In this document: in pieces, positions 9,832 through 20,376 of the stretch | How the letters are laid out: every line of letters starts with the position of its first letter | Numbering within the stretch: position 1 is the stretch's first letter | Source of the DNA: Bifidobacterium subtile | Lineage (GTDB): Bacteria > Actinomycetota > Actinomycetes > Actinomycetales > Bifidobacteriaceae | Direction: 5' to 3' | Assembly (NCBI RefSeq): GCF_000741775.1 | Contig: NZ_JGZR01000006.1 | Location: 186,001 to 250,000, forward strand | Length of the DNA stretch: 64,000 nt | Position numbers and translations under genes: made by a program | The notes under the pieces: generated by a model | Databases searched by the model: none | What the model was told of the DNA's origin: nothing | The model's input: only the letters and a program-made list of their open reading frames with translations

Positions 9832-9845
9832 TGTTATCGTTGTCA
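9832..9845 (+). promoter_or_regulatory. LacI-type operator between yesL and the second binding-protein gene
   Basis: TGTTATCGTTGTCA is the exact reverse complement of the operator at 1423-1436 and matches TGWNANCGNTNWCA. It lies in the divergent region between the YesL gene and the binding-protein gene. Sharing the site suggests both binding-protein loci belong to one regulon. Confidence 0.6.
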
Positions 9846-9987
9846 TTGGATGGTTTTGAATTCGTGAAACGACACGACAAGGCGAGACCATATCCGTCAT
9901 GCCGATGAATGGCCATACGGCATGACACGGCACCCGGCGGCGAAGACGCCCCGGCATAACCAGCAACAAGCGAAAGGAACGAACACC

Positions 9988-11352
9988 ATGCGAACCGGCA
10001 CGAAAAAGCTTATTGCGGCGACGCTCAGCCTAGGGCTGGGCATCACGCTGGCTGCCTGCGGAGGAAGCGGCGCCGACCCCAGCAAAGGACATGTCTACCT
10101 GGTGAACGGCAAGCAGGAGATCGGCGATCAGCTGCAGAAGCTGGCCGACGATTACACCAAGGAAACCGGCGTTGACGTGCAGGTGAACACCGCAGCGGCC
10201 GGCAGCTATGACTCCACGCTCACCTCCGAGCTCTCGAAGAGCGAAGCGCCGACGATGTTCACTATTGGCGGCTACGACCAGTTCGCGAAGTACAAGAAGT
10301 ACCTCACGAATCTCAAGGACACCGATGTCTACAAGCTGCTCAACGAGGAGGGCCAAGCCAACTCACACAAGGATGCCGACGGCGCATACACCTTGCCGTA
10401 CGCCGGCGAGTGGTACGGCATCATCTACAACAAGAAGATCGTGAACGAGTACGCCAAGAAGCCGTATGCGCTCATCAAGAGCGACAAGGACATCAAAGAC
10501 TACGACACGCTGAAGTCCGTGGCCGAGGACATGCAGAAGCACAAGGACGATCTTGGCATCAAAGCCGCCTTCGCCACGCCCGCGCTCGACGCGTCCGCAT
10601 CCTACCGCTACACGACCCACATGGGACGTGTGCCGCTGTTCTACGAATACCGCGACGCCAATGTGACCTTCGAGCCGACGCTCAAGGGCACGTATCTGAA
10701 GAACTACAAGGATATGTTCGATCTGCAGCTCAAGAACAACCCGACGCCGAGCACAATGCTCACCTCGAAGAGCTATGACGACGTGACCTCGGAATTCGCG
10801 CTGGGGGATGTGGCGTTCTACCCCAACGGCGTCTGGGCGTACGGCCAGATCAAAGACAACAATGTGAGCGACAAGGACTTGGGGATGCTGCCATACTGGC
10901 TCGGCATTCCCGGCGAAGACAAGTACGGCCCGTTCTCGATCTACGATGCCTCATGGGCGGTGAACAAGAAGGCCTCGAAGCAGGACCAGAAGGCCACGCT
11001 CGACTTCATCGACTGGCTGGTGACCGGCGATGAGGGCAAGGAGAGCCTGTCCAAGGAAATGGGCTTCTCCGTGCCGTTCACCACTTTCGACAACGACAAG
11101 TACCAGCCCGCCAACCCTTTGACGACGGCCGCCCGCGCCTACGCCAAAGAGGGCAAGCCTTCGGCTCAGAGCTTCACCGTGCCCAGCCAGCAGTGGCAGG
11201 ACGATCTGGCCAATGCGCTGACGGAATATGCTCAGGGAACCGGCAAGTGGTCGAAGTTCGAATCGGCCTACGTCGGCGGCTGGCAGAAGGAGTGGCAGAA
11301 CAACCAGAAGGTGCTTGGCCTGCTGCCGCAGGTCGAGCCGTTCTCCAAATAG
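9988..11352 (+). CDS. Sugar ABC transporter substrate-binding lipoprotein
   Basis: A 454-residue protein. ATG 9988 is preceded by AAAGGA. The N-terminus has a lipoprotein signal ending in the lipobox ITLAAC followed by GG. The body has the fold of CUT1 extracellular binding proteins (ETGVDVQVNTA, GIIYNKKIV, the C-terminal AQGTGKW region) and is a close paralogue of the protein truncated at the left window edge. The next gene encodes a GH13 alpha-glucosidase, and an operator-like site lies in the short gap between them. This fits capture of an alpha-linked glucoside, import, and cleavage inside the cell. Permeases are not adjacent, so it probably uses permeases from another locus. Confidence 0.9.
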   Translation: MRTGTKKLIAATLSLGLGITLAACGGSGADPSKGHVYLVNGKQEIGDQLQKLADDYTKETGVDVQVNTAAAGSYDSTLTSELSKSEAPTMFTIGGYDQFAKYKKYLTNLKDTDVYKLLNEEGQANSHKDADGAYTLPYAGEWYGIIYNKKIVNEYAKKPYALIKSDKDIKDYDTLKSVAEDMQKHKDDLGIKAAFATPALDASASYRYTTHMGRVPLFYEYRDANVTFEPTLKGTYLKNYKDMFDLQLKNNPTPSTMLTSKSYDDVTSEFALGDVAFYPNGVWAYGQIKDNNVSDKDLGMLPYWLGIPGEDKYGPFSIYDASWAVNKKASKQDQKATLDFIDWLVTGDEGKESLSKEMGFSVPFTTFDNDKYQPANPLTTAARAYAKEGKPSAQSFTVPSQQWQDDLANALTEYAQGTGKWSKFESAYVGGWQKEWQNNQKVLGLLPQVEPFSK

Positions 11353-11386
11353 TCCCAATGGCGCCCATAACATAAGCAAGCGGTTC

Positions 11387-11396
11387 GTATCGATAC
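11387..11396 (+). promoter_or_regulatory. Palindromic LacI-type site before GH13
   Basis: The perfect palindrome GTATCGATAC with a central CG lies 38 bases upstream of the GH13 start, in an 82-base gap. LacI-family regulators of bifidobacterial maltose and alpha-glucoside genes bind CG-centred palindromes of this type (family knowledge). Its assignment to a given regulator is open. Confidence 0.4.
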
Positions 11397-11434
11397 CATA
11401 GCCAAGCCGAATCAAGACATCCAAGGAAGGAACC

Positions 11435-13192
11435 ATGACACTGAACAACGAACGCGACGACTGGTGGAAGCAGGCGGTCGTCTACCAGATCTACCCGCGC
11501 AGCTTCAAAGACGCTAACGGCGACGGCTTGGGCGATATCCCCGGCGTCACGTCGAAGATCGACTATCTCAAAGACCTCGGCGTCGACGCGCTCTGGCTTT
11601 CCCCGTTCTACCCTTCGGACTTGGCGGACGGCGGATACGACGTCATCGATTACCGCAACGTCGATCCGCGGCTGGGCACCATGGATGATTTCGACGCCAT
11701 GGCCGCCGCCGCGCACGCAGCCGGGCTGAAGGTCATCGTCGACATCGTGCCGAACCATACCGCCGACAAGCATGTGCTCTTCCAGGAAGCGCTCAAGGCC
11801 GGCCGCGGCTCCGCAGCGCGCGACCGCTACGTCTTCCGCGAAGGCCGGGGCGCACACGGCGAGCTGCCGCCGAACGACTGGGTGTCGCTGTTCGGCGGAT
11901 CGGCCTGGGAACGGGTCGAGGACGGGCAGTGGTATCTGCACATCTTCGCCAAGGAGCAGCCCGACCTCAACTGGAAGAACCCCGACGTGCACGAGGAGTT
12001 CAAGAAGACGCTGCGCTTCTGGAGCGACCACGGCACCGACGGCTTCCGCATCGACGTGGCGCATGGCCTGGCCAAGGATCTGGAGAGCGAGCCGCTGGAA
12101 GAGCTCGGCAAACGCTACCCGGTGCACGAAGGCCTGAGCCACGATGGCAAGAATCCGCTGTGGGACCGTGCGGAGGTGCACGACATCTATCGCGAGTGGC
12201 GCGGGGTGTTCAATGAGTACGATCCGCCGCGCTTCGCCGTCGGCGAGGCATGGGTCGTGCCCGAGCACCAGCATCTCTACGCGTCGCCCGAAGAGCTGGG
12301 GCAGGTGTTCAACTTCGAGTTCGCCAAGGCGAACTGGACGGTCGCGGATTTCCGCGAAGCCGTTGTGGACGGGCTGAATTCCGCCGAGCAGACCGACGGC
12401 TCGACCACGACCTGGGTCATGAGCAACCATGACGTGCCTCGCAACGCCTCGCGCTACGGCCTGCCGCAAGTCAGCGCCGCCGCCCATCATCAGCTTGCCA
12501 AGGACTGGATTCTGCGCGACGGCACAAGCTACATCGAAGACCGCGAGCTGGGCACGCGCCGCGCCCGGGCGGCGATTCTCATGGAGGCCGGCCTGCCCGG
12601 ATCGATCTATGTGTATCAGGGCGAGGAGCTGGGTCTGTTCGAAGTGCCGGATATTCCCTGGGACAGGCTCGAAGACCCCACGCCGTTCTTCACGCGCAGG
12701 AACTTCACCGACAAGGGCCGCGACGGCTGCCGCGTGCCGCTGCCGTGGGATTCCGCCGATGCGCCCGAAGCGGCCTCGTGGGATGCGAACTTCGGCGAGA
12801 AGCGCTCCTTCGGCTTTTCTCCTGCCACGCTGGACGACGGCAAGGCCCCGGCCGAGCCGCATCTGCCGCAGCCCTTGTGGTTCAAGGATTACGCGGTCGA
12901 CGTGGAATCCGGCAACCCCGATTCGATGCTCACCTTGTATCACGACGCGCTCAAGGCCCGCGCCTCGCTGCTGACCGCAACGGCTGACACCTCATGCCAG
13001 ATGCTGGATGCCGGCGAGAACGTGATCGCCTACTCGCGGCCGAGCGCCGACGGGCGGCGCTTCGTGAGCCTGACGAACTTCGGCGCCGAGGAGACCGACA
13101 TCCCCCGCGGCGAAATCGTGCTGGCCTCCGCCGCTGTGCCTACGGGCAAGCTGCCGCAAGACACAAGCGTGTGGGTGCTGCTCGACGTGTGA
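11435..13192 (+). CDS. Alpha-glucosidase, glycoside hydrolase family 13
   Basis: A 585-residue cytoplasmic enzyme. ATG 11435 follows AAGGAAGG. The GH13 conserved regions are all present: WWKQAVVYQIYPRSF at the N-terminus, VDIVPNHT, the nucleophile Asp207 in GFRIDVAHG, the acid/base Glu271 in VGEAWV and Asp333 in SNHDVPRN. The length and the DANGDGLGDIPG segment fit the oligo-1,6-glucosidase/alpha-glucosidase group to which the bifidobacterial AglA/AglB enzymes belong. It would hydrolyse alpha-1,4 or alpha-1,6 glucosides delivered by the upstream binding protein. A hairpin and a LacI-family gene on the other strand follow. Which linkage it prefers cannot be read from the sequence. Confidence 0.93.
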   Translation: MTLNNERDDWWKQAVVYQIYPRSFKDANGDGLGDIPGVTSKIDYLKDLGVDALWLSPFYPSDLADGGYDVIDYRNVDPRLGTMDDFDAMAAAAHAAGLKVIVDIVPNHTADKHVLFQEALKAGRGSAARDRYVFREGRGAHGELPPNDWVSLFGGSAWERVEDGQWYLHIFAKEQPDLNWKNPDVHEEFKKTLRFWSDHGTDGFRIDVAHGLAKDLESEPLEELGKRYPVHEGLSHDGKNPLWDRAEVHDIYREWRGVFNEYDPPRFAVGEAWVVPEHQHLYASPEELGQVFNFEFAKANWTVADFREAVVDGLNSAEQTDGSTTTWVMSNHDVPRNASRYGLPQVSAAAHHQLAKDWILRDGTSYIEDRELGTRRARAAILMEAGLPGSIYVYQGEELGLFEVPDIPWDRLEDPTPFFTRRNFTDKGRDGCRVPLPWDSADAPEAASWDANFGEKRSFGFSPATLDDGKAPAEPHLPQPLWFKDYAVDVESGNPDSMLTLYHDALKARASLLTATADTSCQMLDAGENVIAYSRPSADGRRFVSLTNFGAEETDIPRGEIVLASAAVPTGKLPQDTSVWVLLDV

Positions 13193-13283
13193 GCGCCAAG
13201 TTCCCGTGCGCTCATGCGTGACGGCGCTATGGCTGGGTTCTAGTGGTTTGATGATGTCCCAGGGCCTGATGCTTGGCGCTGGC

Positions 13284-13328
13284 GAAGGGCTGGCGTGTTT
13301 CCCCAAACGGCAGACGCGCCAGCCCTTC
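13284..13328. terminator. Bidirectional terminator between GH13 and LacI genes
   Basis: GAAGGGCTGGCGTG (13284-13297) and CGCGCCAGCCCTTC (13315-13328) pair over 14 bases with one G-T pair. The hairpin lies between the convergent GH13 and LacI genes and ends next to the LacI stop codon, so it can serve both. Confidence 0.65.
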
Positions 13329-13330
13329 CG

Positions 13331-14341
13331 CTATGCGGCGGCAGCTGTGGTCTCACGCAGGATCAGCTGGGCTTGCGCGATTTCGAACTGCGGTTCGGGA
13401 GTGCTTCCTGCTATGGCGTCCAGCGTCTGCGTTGCGGCCTTTCTGCCGAGTTCGAAGGGGTCTTGGCGCAGCGTGGTCAGGCCGATGGACTGTGCAAAGG
13501 GGATGTCGTCGAAGCCGATGATCGAGATGTCCTGCGGCACCCGGTGGCCATACTGCCGCAATCTGAACAGCGTCGGCAGCGCGATGTCATCGCTCTGGAA
13601 GCATATGGCCGTCGGTGCGCTCGGCATCGCGGTGATGCGGTTCAGCACGGTATTCGTCGCGTCGCCGTCTTCCGAGACGGCTATGGTCTCGGGCGTGGCT
13701 CCGGGGTGCGATCGGCACGCCGACAGGAAGCCGCTGAGGCGCGAATCGGCGCTGAATTGCAGCCGCGAGCTGCTGTTGGGCATCTTATAGACGTAGACGA
13801 TATGCCGGTGGCCCAACGAAATGAGATGCTCGACGGCTACGCGCATCGCGTGTTGATCGTCGATGCTCACCGCGGCGTCGAAGCCGCCGGTCGAGGGGAT
13901 GTTGATGCCGATGATCGGAACGTTCATCGTTCTCAGCTGACGAGTCTCCTCCGGCTCGATGTTGAAGGAGTTGACGACGACCGCATCCGCATTGCGCCGC
14001 ACGGGCAAATCGGCGAAGAACTCATGCCGTTTGTCGGCGTCGACCATCTGAAAGATCGAGATGTCGTACCCGTTGGGATGGAATACGCTGTCGAGTCCGG
14101 CGAGTGCCGTCGCATTGAACCAGGTGGCGATGTTCAGCGAGGAGAGCAGGGCTACGCGGAAGGACTGCCCTGATTTAAGCGCAGAGGCCGAACGCGAAGC
14201 GTGGTACTCCAGCTTCCGCGCGGCGTCCAGGACTTTATCGCGGGTGCGGGGCAGGACCAGATCCGGCTTGGAAAGCGTGCGCGAGACCGTGGAGACCGAA
14301 ACCCCGGCCTCGCGCGCCACATCCTGGATGCTCGCCTTCAC
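13331..14341 (-). CDS. LacI-family transcriptional repressor (first of a pair)
   Basis: A 336-residue protein read from a GTG ending at 14341, chosen because GAGGAGG lies just upstream and the helix-turn-helix then begins at once: VKASIQDVAREAGVSVSTVS. The remainder is a periplasmic-binding-protein-like sensor domain, with the late conserved block ISIIGFDDIPFA. It is clearly related to the neighbouring repressor at 14529-15650 (shared blocks: TWFNA, GLDSV, RRNADAVV, MNVPIIGI). The order suggests duplication of a regulator beside alpha-glucoside genes. It probably binds the CG-centred operators at 1423, 9832 or 11387 and responds to a sugar; this is inference. Confidence 0.9.
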   Translation of the reverse strand: MKASIQDVAREAGVSVSTVSRTLSKPDLVLPRTRDKVLDAARKLEYHASRSASALKSGQSFRVALLSSLNIATWFNATALAGLDSVFHPNGYDISIFQMVDADKRHEFFADLPVRRNADAVVVNSFNIEPEETRQLRTMNVPIIGINIPSTGGFDAAVSIDDQHAMRVAVEHLISLGHRHIVYVYKMPNSSSRLQFSADSRLSGFLSACRSHPGATPETIAVSEDGDATNTVLNRITAMPSAPTAICFQSDDIALPTLFRLRQYGHRVPQDISIIGFDDIPFAQSIGLTTLRQDPFELGRKAATQTLDAIAGSTPEPQFEIAQAQLILRETTAAAA

Positions 14342-14528
14342 GAATGCCTCCTCATGCCCCTGAAAAACCTGCGGACAGCGAACCGCCGTTGGTGCTGTCC
14401 TTTGACTTGCTAGGGCAACATTACCATGCTTTGCGCGTGCAGGGCCAAGCAAAGGCGAGGCGGCAAAGGCTGGGCCGGATGCGTGCGGCCGATGAAGCTG
14501 GGGGCTGTAAGGCTGCGTCGAATCGGTC

Positions 14529-15650
14529 CTAGACGGCATTCGGCGCCGGGCCGGTGGACAGCCGGAACATCATGCGGATTTGAGTGGATTCGTGGATGGG
14601 AGGCGTCTTATCGGTCTTATTGTTCTTATTGTTGGTTTCGCCAGCGGTCTCGTCGTTGGTTTCGCCGCGGTCGTTGTTGCGTTCGGCGCCATCTTCGGAG
14701 TCATCATCGATTCTGGCGATGAGGCCGAGCGTATGGCGAGCGGCCCGTGCGCCCATATCGCGCGGATCCTGCCGAACGGTGGTCAGTCCGACCTCGCTCG
14801 CGTAAGTGCTGTCGTCGAAGCCGGTAACCGAGAGAGCGTCGGGAATCGCATACCCAAGGCGTTGCAGTCGACTGAGCAGAGGCACCGCGAGCCGGTCCTG
14901 CTCGCAGCAGGTCGCCGTGGGCATGTGATCGAGCGCGAAGAGCTGCGTGAGCGCATGTTCGACGCGCTGGCTGGTATTGGGCACATGCAGCATCGCCGGC
15001 TCAATATGCGCCTCGGCGCACTCTGCAAGGAAGCCGTTGGATCTGCGGTTCGCGCTGTAATGCAGCGAGCCGTCGGCGTTCTCGGGCGGGTCGAGGCTGA
15101 TGTAGCCGATGTCCCTGTGCCCAAGCGTGAGCAGATGGCGGGTGACCAGGCGCATCGCGTAGTCGTCGTCGGTCGCAATCGAGTAGTCGAACACCTCTTC
15201 GGGCAGGGCGCTGATGCCGATGATCGGGACGTTCATGCTGTGCAGCCGCTCGATCTCCTTGGAATCGACGTCGAACGAGGCGATCACGACCGCGTCCGCA
15301 TTGCGGCGTATCGGAAGATTCTCGAAAAAGACGTGCCGGTCATCGCTGGTGCCGATCGGGTAGATGGCGATGTCATATCCCGCCGGGTGAAGCACCGAGT
15401 CGAGACCCTCGTACACATGGGCGTTGAACCATGTCGAAGAGGGGTCGTTAAGCAGCAGCGCGATGCGGAAGGTCTGCCCGGTCTGAAAGACCGCAGCTGA
15501 ACGCGAAACGGCGAAGTCGAGCTCGTCCGCCGCTTGGATGATGTGTTCGCGCGTTGCCTCAGCCACGAGTTCGGGGTGCTTGAAGGCCCGTGACACCGTG
15601 GCGCTGGAGACCTTCGCGCGTTGCGCCACATCGCCGATATTGGCCTGCAT
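14529..15650 (-). CDS. LacI-family repressor with a low-complexity C-terminal insert
   Basis: A 373-residue protein starting at the ATG ending at 15650, with AAGGAG upstream. The N-terminal helix-turn-helix reads NIGDVAQRAKVSSATVSRAF, then the sensor domain ends with SVTGFDDSTYASEVGLTTVRQ. Up to about residue 320 it follows its neighbour. Near the C-terminus, encoded by roughly 14595-14713, comes a hydrophilic run of Asp, Glu, Asn, Thr and Lys not seen in the paralogue, followed by a short conserved-looking tail (TQIRMMFRLSTGPAP) typical of LacI C-termini. The insert should be a disordered loop. Its 337-residue paralogue on the same strand lacks it, showing that it is a late addition. Confidence 0.9.
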   Translation of the reverse strand: MQANIGDVAQRAKVSSATVSRAFKHPELVAEATREHIIQAADELDFAVSRSAAVFQTGQTFRIALLLNDPSSTWFNAHVYEGLDSVLHPAGYDIAIYPIGTSDDRHVFFENLPIRRNADAVVIASFDVDSKEIERLHSMNVPIIGISALPEEVFDYSIATDDDYAMRLVTRHLLTLGHRDIGYISLDPPENADGSLHYSANRRSNGFLAECAEAHIEPAMLHVPNTSQRVEHALTQLFALDHMPTATCCEQDRLAVPLLSRLQRLGYAIPDALSVTGFDDSTYASEVGLTTVRQDPRDMGARAARHTLGLIARIDDDSEDGAERNNDRGETNDETAGETNNKNNKTDKTPPIHESTQIRMMFRLSTGPAPNAV

Positions 15651-15910
15651 AGTGTCTCCTTATGCCTCGTTGCCTTCTTCGCGGACAGTCGTTGCGGTGC
15701 GAGTGCGCTGTCGCGTGTCGGCGGGTGGTAAAAGCCCGTCCAACGGGCATTTGGAGGCGATCGTCTGCATCATCCCGTCAGAATAGCGTTCGCATATTTG
15801 TATGCTTATATTCGCTGTGAGCTTGGACGAGGCGGTGGTGCTGTGATGATGGCTTGCCGGGTTATCGGTCTAGTTCAAGAACCAGCAACAGTCAGCGACA
15901 AGTTATTTTT

Positions 15911-15950
15911 TGTACATCCAATGTATAAATTTTTGTACATCGGATGTACA
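15911..15950 (+). promoter_or_regulatory. Twin palindromic operators overlapping the start region of the ATPase gene
   Basis: Two 17-base palindromes, TGTACATCCAATGTATA (15911-15927) and TGTACATCGGATGTACA (15934-15950), have centres 23 bases apart. The second is perfect in its seven-base arms. They lie directly upstream of the ATPase gene in an AT-rich stretch quite unlike the surroundings; TATAAA at 15924-15929 or TACAAT at 15947-15952 could be a -10. The rest of 15651-15910 shows no gene. Confidence 0.7.
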
Positions 15951-15958
15951 ATTATTTC

Positions 15959-17218
15959 ATGTCGTCACAGTATATTCCTCGTCCGATTGCCCAGGCGATC
16001 CTGCGGTCGAAGCGAAAAGTCGTTGTTTTGGAAGGCGCTCGCGCCGTGGGCAAGACCATGATGTCCAAGACGCAGCTGCTTGCGCAGGGATATGCGTATG
16101 AGACGCTGGCGGAACCCAATACATACGAGCTGGCGCGCACGGATCTCAATGGCTGGCTTTCCGGGTTGGAACTGCCGGTCATCATCGACGAGGCCCAACG
16201 GATCCGGGAGCTGCCGCTCGCCATCAAAGAGCTGGCAGACGGCATGGTGCCAGGGAAGCCGCATTTCGTTCTGACCGGCTCCTCTGTCATCAATCGTTCG
16301 GGTCTCGATGGCCAGGATCCCCTGGCGCGGCGCGCCGAACGATTCACCATGAATCCGCTTACCCGTCGTGAAATGAATCTGACGAGCACGAGCATCATCG
16401 ACGATTTGTGGCGTAGGGAGCCGGACACGGGGTTCGAGGGCGCTGTGGCGAGGGGTGAATTGTTCGAGATGATGGCCGCTGGCGGCTTCCCTGAATATTC
16501 GGCGCAGTACGCCGACTACGGGGATTGGGAGCGCGAGAAGCTCGTCGCCGACGATATCTCCATCGTGTTGGGCAATACGATATCGCCTGACGAAAAACTC
16601 GACATCTCGACCGCCTTGAACGTGCTCGGGCATCTGCTATGCGTGCCGGGAGGAATATCGAACGCCAGCGCGCTGGGCAATGCGGCGGGTTTGGATAGGC
16701 GGACGGTGGACCGGTATATCGGCATTTTCATGCGCCGATTCCTTATTCACATGCTGCCCAATCTCAGAACCGCACCCAACCGGCAGTCGCCGTCAAGGGC
16801 GAAGATCCATCCCGTCGATACTTCGCTGAGTGTGGAGACGCTGCTCGGCAAGGGCGGCGACCCGGAAGGCAATCCAGTGACTTTCGGCATGCTTTTCGAA
16901 TCGTTCGTGGTCAACCAGATCGTGCCAGCGGCGCAATGGTCGACAATCCACCCGGACTGCTTCTACTGGCGCGAATCGGGGGCGCATCCCAAGGAAGTGG
17001 ATTTGGTGATGCTGCGGCGCAACCGGCTGGTCGGCGTCGAAGTCAAATCCTCGAGCACGGTCAAGCGCGAAGACTTCGCGGGATTGTCGCAACTGGCCAA
17101 AGACAGGCGGTTCTTCAGAGGGTATCTCGTCTATACGGGGTCAAGGGTTCTCAAGTATCCCAACGGTTTGTGGGCACTGCCCGTCAGCGCCTTATGGGAG
17201 CCCGGGGCGTTTATGTGA
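15959..17218 (+). CDS. AAA-type ATPase with C-terminal DUF4143 domain
   Basis: A 419-residue protein from ATG 15959; an upstream ATG at 15944 lies inside an operator and would only add five residues. There is no ribosome binding site, so the message may be leaderless. Residues 26-33 are a Walker A motif (GARAVGKT). VIIDEAQR, near residue 78, is Walker B, and LTGSS follows as sensor 1. The C-terminal part carries YWRESGAHPKEVDLV...VGVEVKSSS, the nuclease-like Asp and Glu-X-Lys pattern typical of DUF4143. Proteins of this architecture are widespread in bacteria, are often gained horizontally, and have no settled role. The gene has its own two operators and stands alone between a LacI gene and the dnaK operon. 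Confidence 0.85.
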   Translation: MSSQYIPRPIAQAILRSKRKVVVLEGARAVGKTMMSKTQLLAQGYAYETLAEPNTYELARTDLNGWLSGLELPVIIDEAQRIRELPLAIKELADGMVPGKPHFVLTGSSVINRSGLDGQDPLARRAERFTMNPLTRREMNLTSTSIIDDLWRREPDTGFEGAVARGELFEMMAAGGFPEYSAQYADYGDWEREKLVADDISIVLGNTISPDEKLDISTALNVLGHLLCVPGGISNASALGNAAGLDRRTVDRYIGIFMRRFLIHMLPNLRTAPNRQSPSRAKIHPVDTSLSVETLLGKGGDPEGNPVTFGMLFESFVVNQIVPAAQWSTIHPDCFYWRESGAHPKEVDLVMLRRNRLVGVEVKSSSTVKREDFAGLSQLAKDRRFFRGYLVYTGSRVLKYPNGLWALPVSALWEPGAFM

Positions 17219-17315
17219 TATGCGTGCCTGCCTTTGAGTTTGAGGGCAGTTTTTATTCGCGCGGGGCGGTCATAGTGTATTTGGCGCAGATGCTTCGCAA
17301 CGAGACGTTCCAAAA

Positions 17316-17336
17316 CTTGATAGCGCGAAACTCAAG
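17316..17336 (+). promoter_or_regulatory. HAIR element 1 (HspR operator)
   Basis: CTTGATA-N7-ACTCAAG matches the actinobacterial HspR inverted repeat CTTGAGT-N7-ACTCAAG with two mismatches in the left arm. It lies about 230 bases before dnaK. HspR itself is encoded last in the operon, so this should be autoregulation with DnaK as co-repressor, as known for Streptomyces and other actinobacteria. Confidence 0.85.
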
Positions 17337-17363
17337 TTTTTTTGGAGGAATTGGGAATATAAG

Positions 17364-17397
17364 TTGACTTCATAAAGTTGAGTGATGTAGGCTCAAG
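17364..17397 (+). promoter_or_regulatory. dnaK promoter overlapped by HAIR element 2
   Basis: A -35 TTGACT (17364-17369) and a -10 TAGGCT (17388-17393) are 18 bases apart. The second HAIR copy, GTTGAGT-N7-GCTCAAG (17377-17397), covers the spacer and -10, so bound HspR would block RNA polymerase. The leader to dnaK is about 145 bases. Confidence 0.8.
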
Positions 17398-17548
17398 TTT
17401 GTAAGCAGGCGAGGGGAACTTCGCAACGCGGGTCCGCAAGGTGTCGAATGGCCGAACAGCATCGAAACCGGCGGGCTCGACGGGCTTGAGCAGGCAACGT
17501 CAGCTGGCAAGTGACCACTGATAACGAACGAACAAGGAGACAACCGTT

Positions 17549-19426
<1,878 letters not shown>

Positions 19427-19428
19427 TC

Positions 19429-20133
19429 ATGTCCACATTCAACAAGGACGATTACCTCAACGATCTGCCGGACGCCGATCAGGCCGCGGCCGGCGCGGCT
19501 GGCACGGCTGGTGCGGCTGACAAGGCGGCTCAACCGGCTTCGGCCCCCGCAGCGCAGGGTGCCGAGCCAAATGAGCCGTCCGGCGATGCGCAGACCGCTG
19601 GCGACGGCGGTAACGCGAGCACCAACAACGACGGCGAGCAGCCGAGCGATGACGGCAAGGAATCCGGCGATACGGATTCCGATGCGCAGGATTCGCTGAC
19701 GCCGCTCGGCCAAGCGAAGAAGGAAGCCGCAGAATACCTCGACGCCTTGCAGCGCGAGCGGGCCGAATTCGTCAACTTCCGCAACCGTTCGAAGAAGGAG
19801 CAGGACCGCTTCCGCGAGCACGGCATCATCGACGTGCTCACGGCGCTGCTGCCCGCGCTCGACGACATCGACCGCATCAAGGAGCACAGCGATATCGACG
19901 ACTCCTTCAACGCGGTCGCCACGAAGATCGACAAGGCCTTCGAACGCTTCGGCGTCGAGAAGTTCGGCAAAGCCGGAGAGCCCTTCGACCCGACCAAGCA
20001 CGAGGCCATCCTGCACAAGCCCGACGAAACCGCCACCACCGAAACCGTCGACACCGTAGTGGAAGCCGGATACCGCATCGGCGACCGAGTAGTCCGAGCC
20101 GCCCGAGTGGTAGTCGCTTCTCCCAAGGCATAG
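19429..20133 (+). CDS. grpE: Nucleotide exchange factor GrpE
   Basis: A 234-residue protein starting two bases after the dnaK stop. Residues 1 to about 85 form an acidic, Ala/Gly/Asn-rich disordered segment, unusually long. Then come the GrpE coiled coil (KKEAAEYLDALQRERAEFVNFRNRSKKEQ) split over the dimerisation helix, and the beta domain with EPFDPTKHEAI and TVVEAGYRIGDRVVRAARVVV. It releases ADP from DnaK. The gene is followed by two large hairpins before dnaJ, so message levels for grpE and dnaJ may differ. Confidence 0.97.
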   Translation: MSTFNKDDYLNDLPDADQAAAGAAGTAGAADKAAQPASAPAAQGAEPNEPSGDAQTAGDGGNASTNNDGEQPSDDGKESGDTDSDAQDSLTPLGQAKKEAAEYLDALQRERAEFVNFRNRSKKEQDRFREHGIIDVLTALLPALDDIDRIKEHSDIDDSFNAVATKIDKAFERFGVEKFGKAGEPFDPTKHEAILHKPDETATTETVDTVVEAGYRIGDRVVRAARVVVASPKA

Positions 20134-20150
20134 CTGCTAGTGGGGTGGCC

Positions 20151-20242
20151 GGGATTGGGAAAGGGGGATGTGTTGCTCGACACGCTCCAAGGCCGCTCGG
20201 CCGGTCATACGGTCGAGCAACACATCCCCCTTTCCCAATCCC
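20151..20242. repeat. Giant hairpin 1 between grpE and dnaJ
   Basis: A perfect 31-base inverted repeat: left arm 20151-20181, right arm 20212-20242, loop of 30 bases containing a smaller hairpin (GGCCGCTCGGCC). The arm includes GGGGGATGTGTTGCTCGAC. It begins 18 bases after the grpE stop. No T-run follows. The arm is related in sequence to that of the second hairpin at 20377-20464, so the block holds four copies of one unit. Confidence 0.9.
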
Positions 20243-20376
20243 TAATCGCTCTAAGTTGGTCTTGTAGAAGTCCGGTTTTGAGCAGCGCAAAAGCCTAAGC
20301 CGCCGATACGAATCCTTAGAGCGCAAAAAGATAATAAGAGTGACTGTTTAACAGGAGTTGAACTGTTGTGCGTAGA

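Noticed and set aside
11174..12943. A 589-codon minus-strand frame opposite the binding protein and GH13 genes
   Set aside because: It spans two real genes and a regulatory gap and shows no domain pattern.
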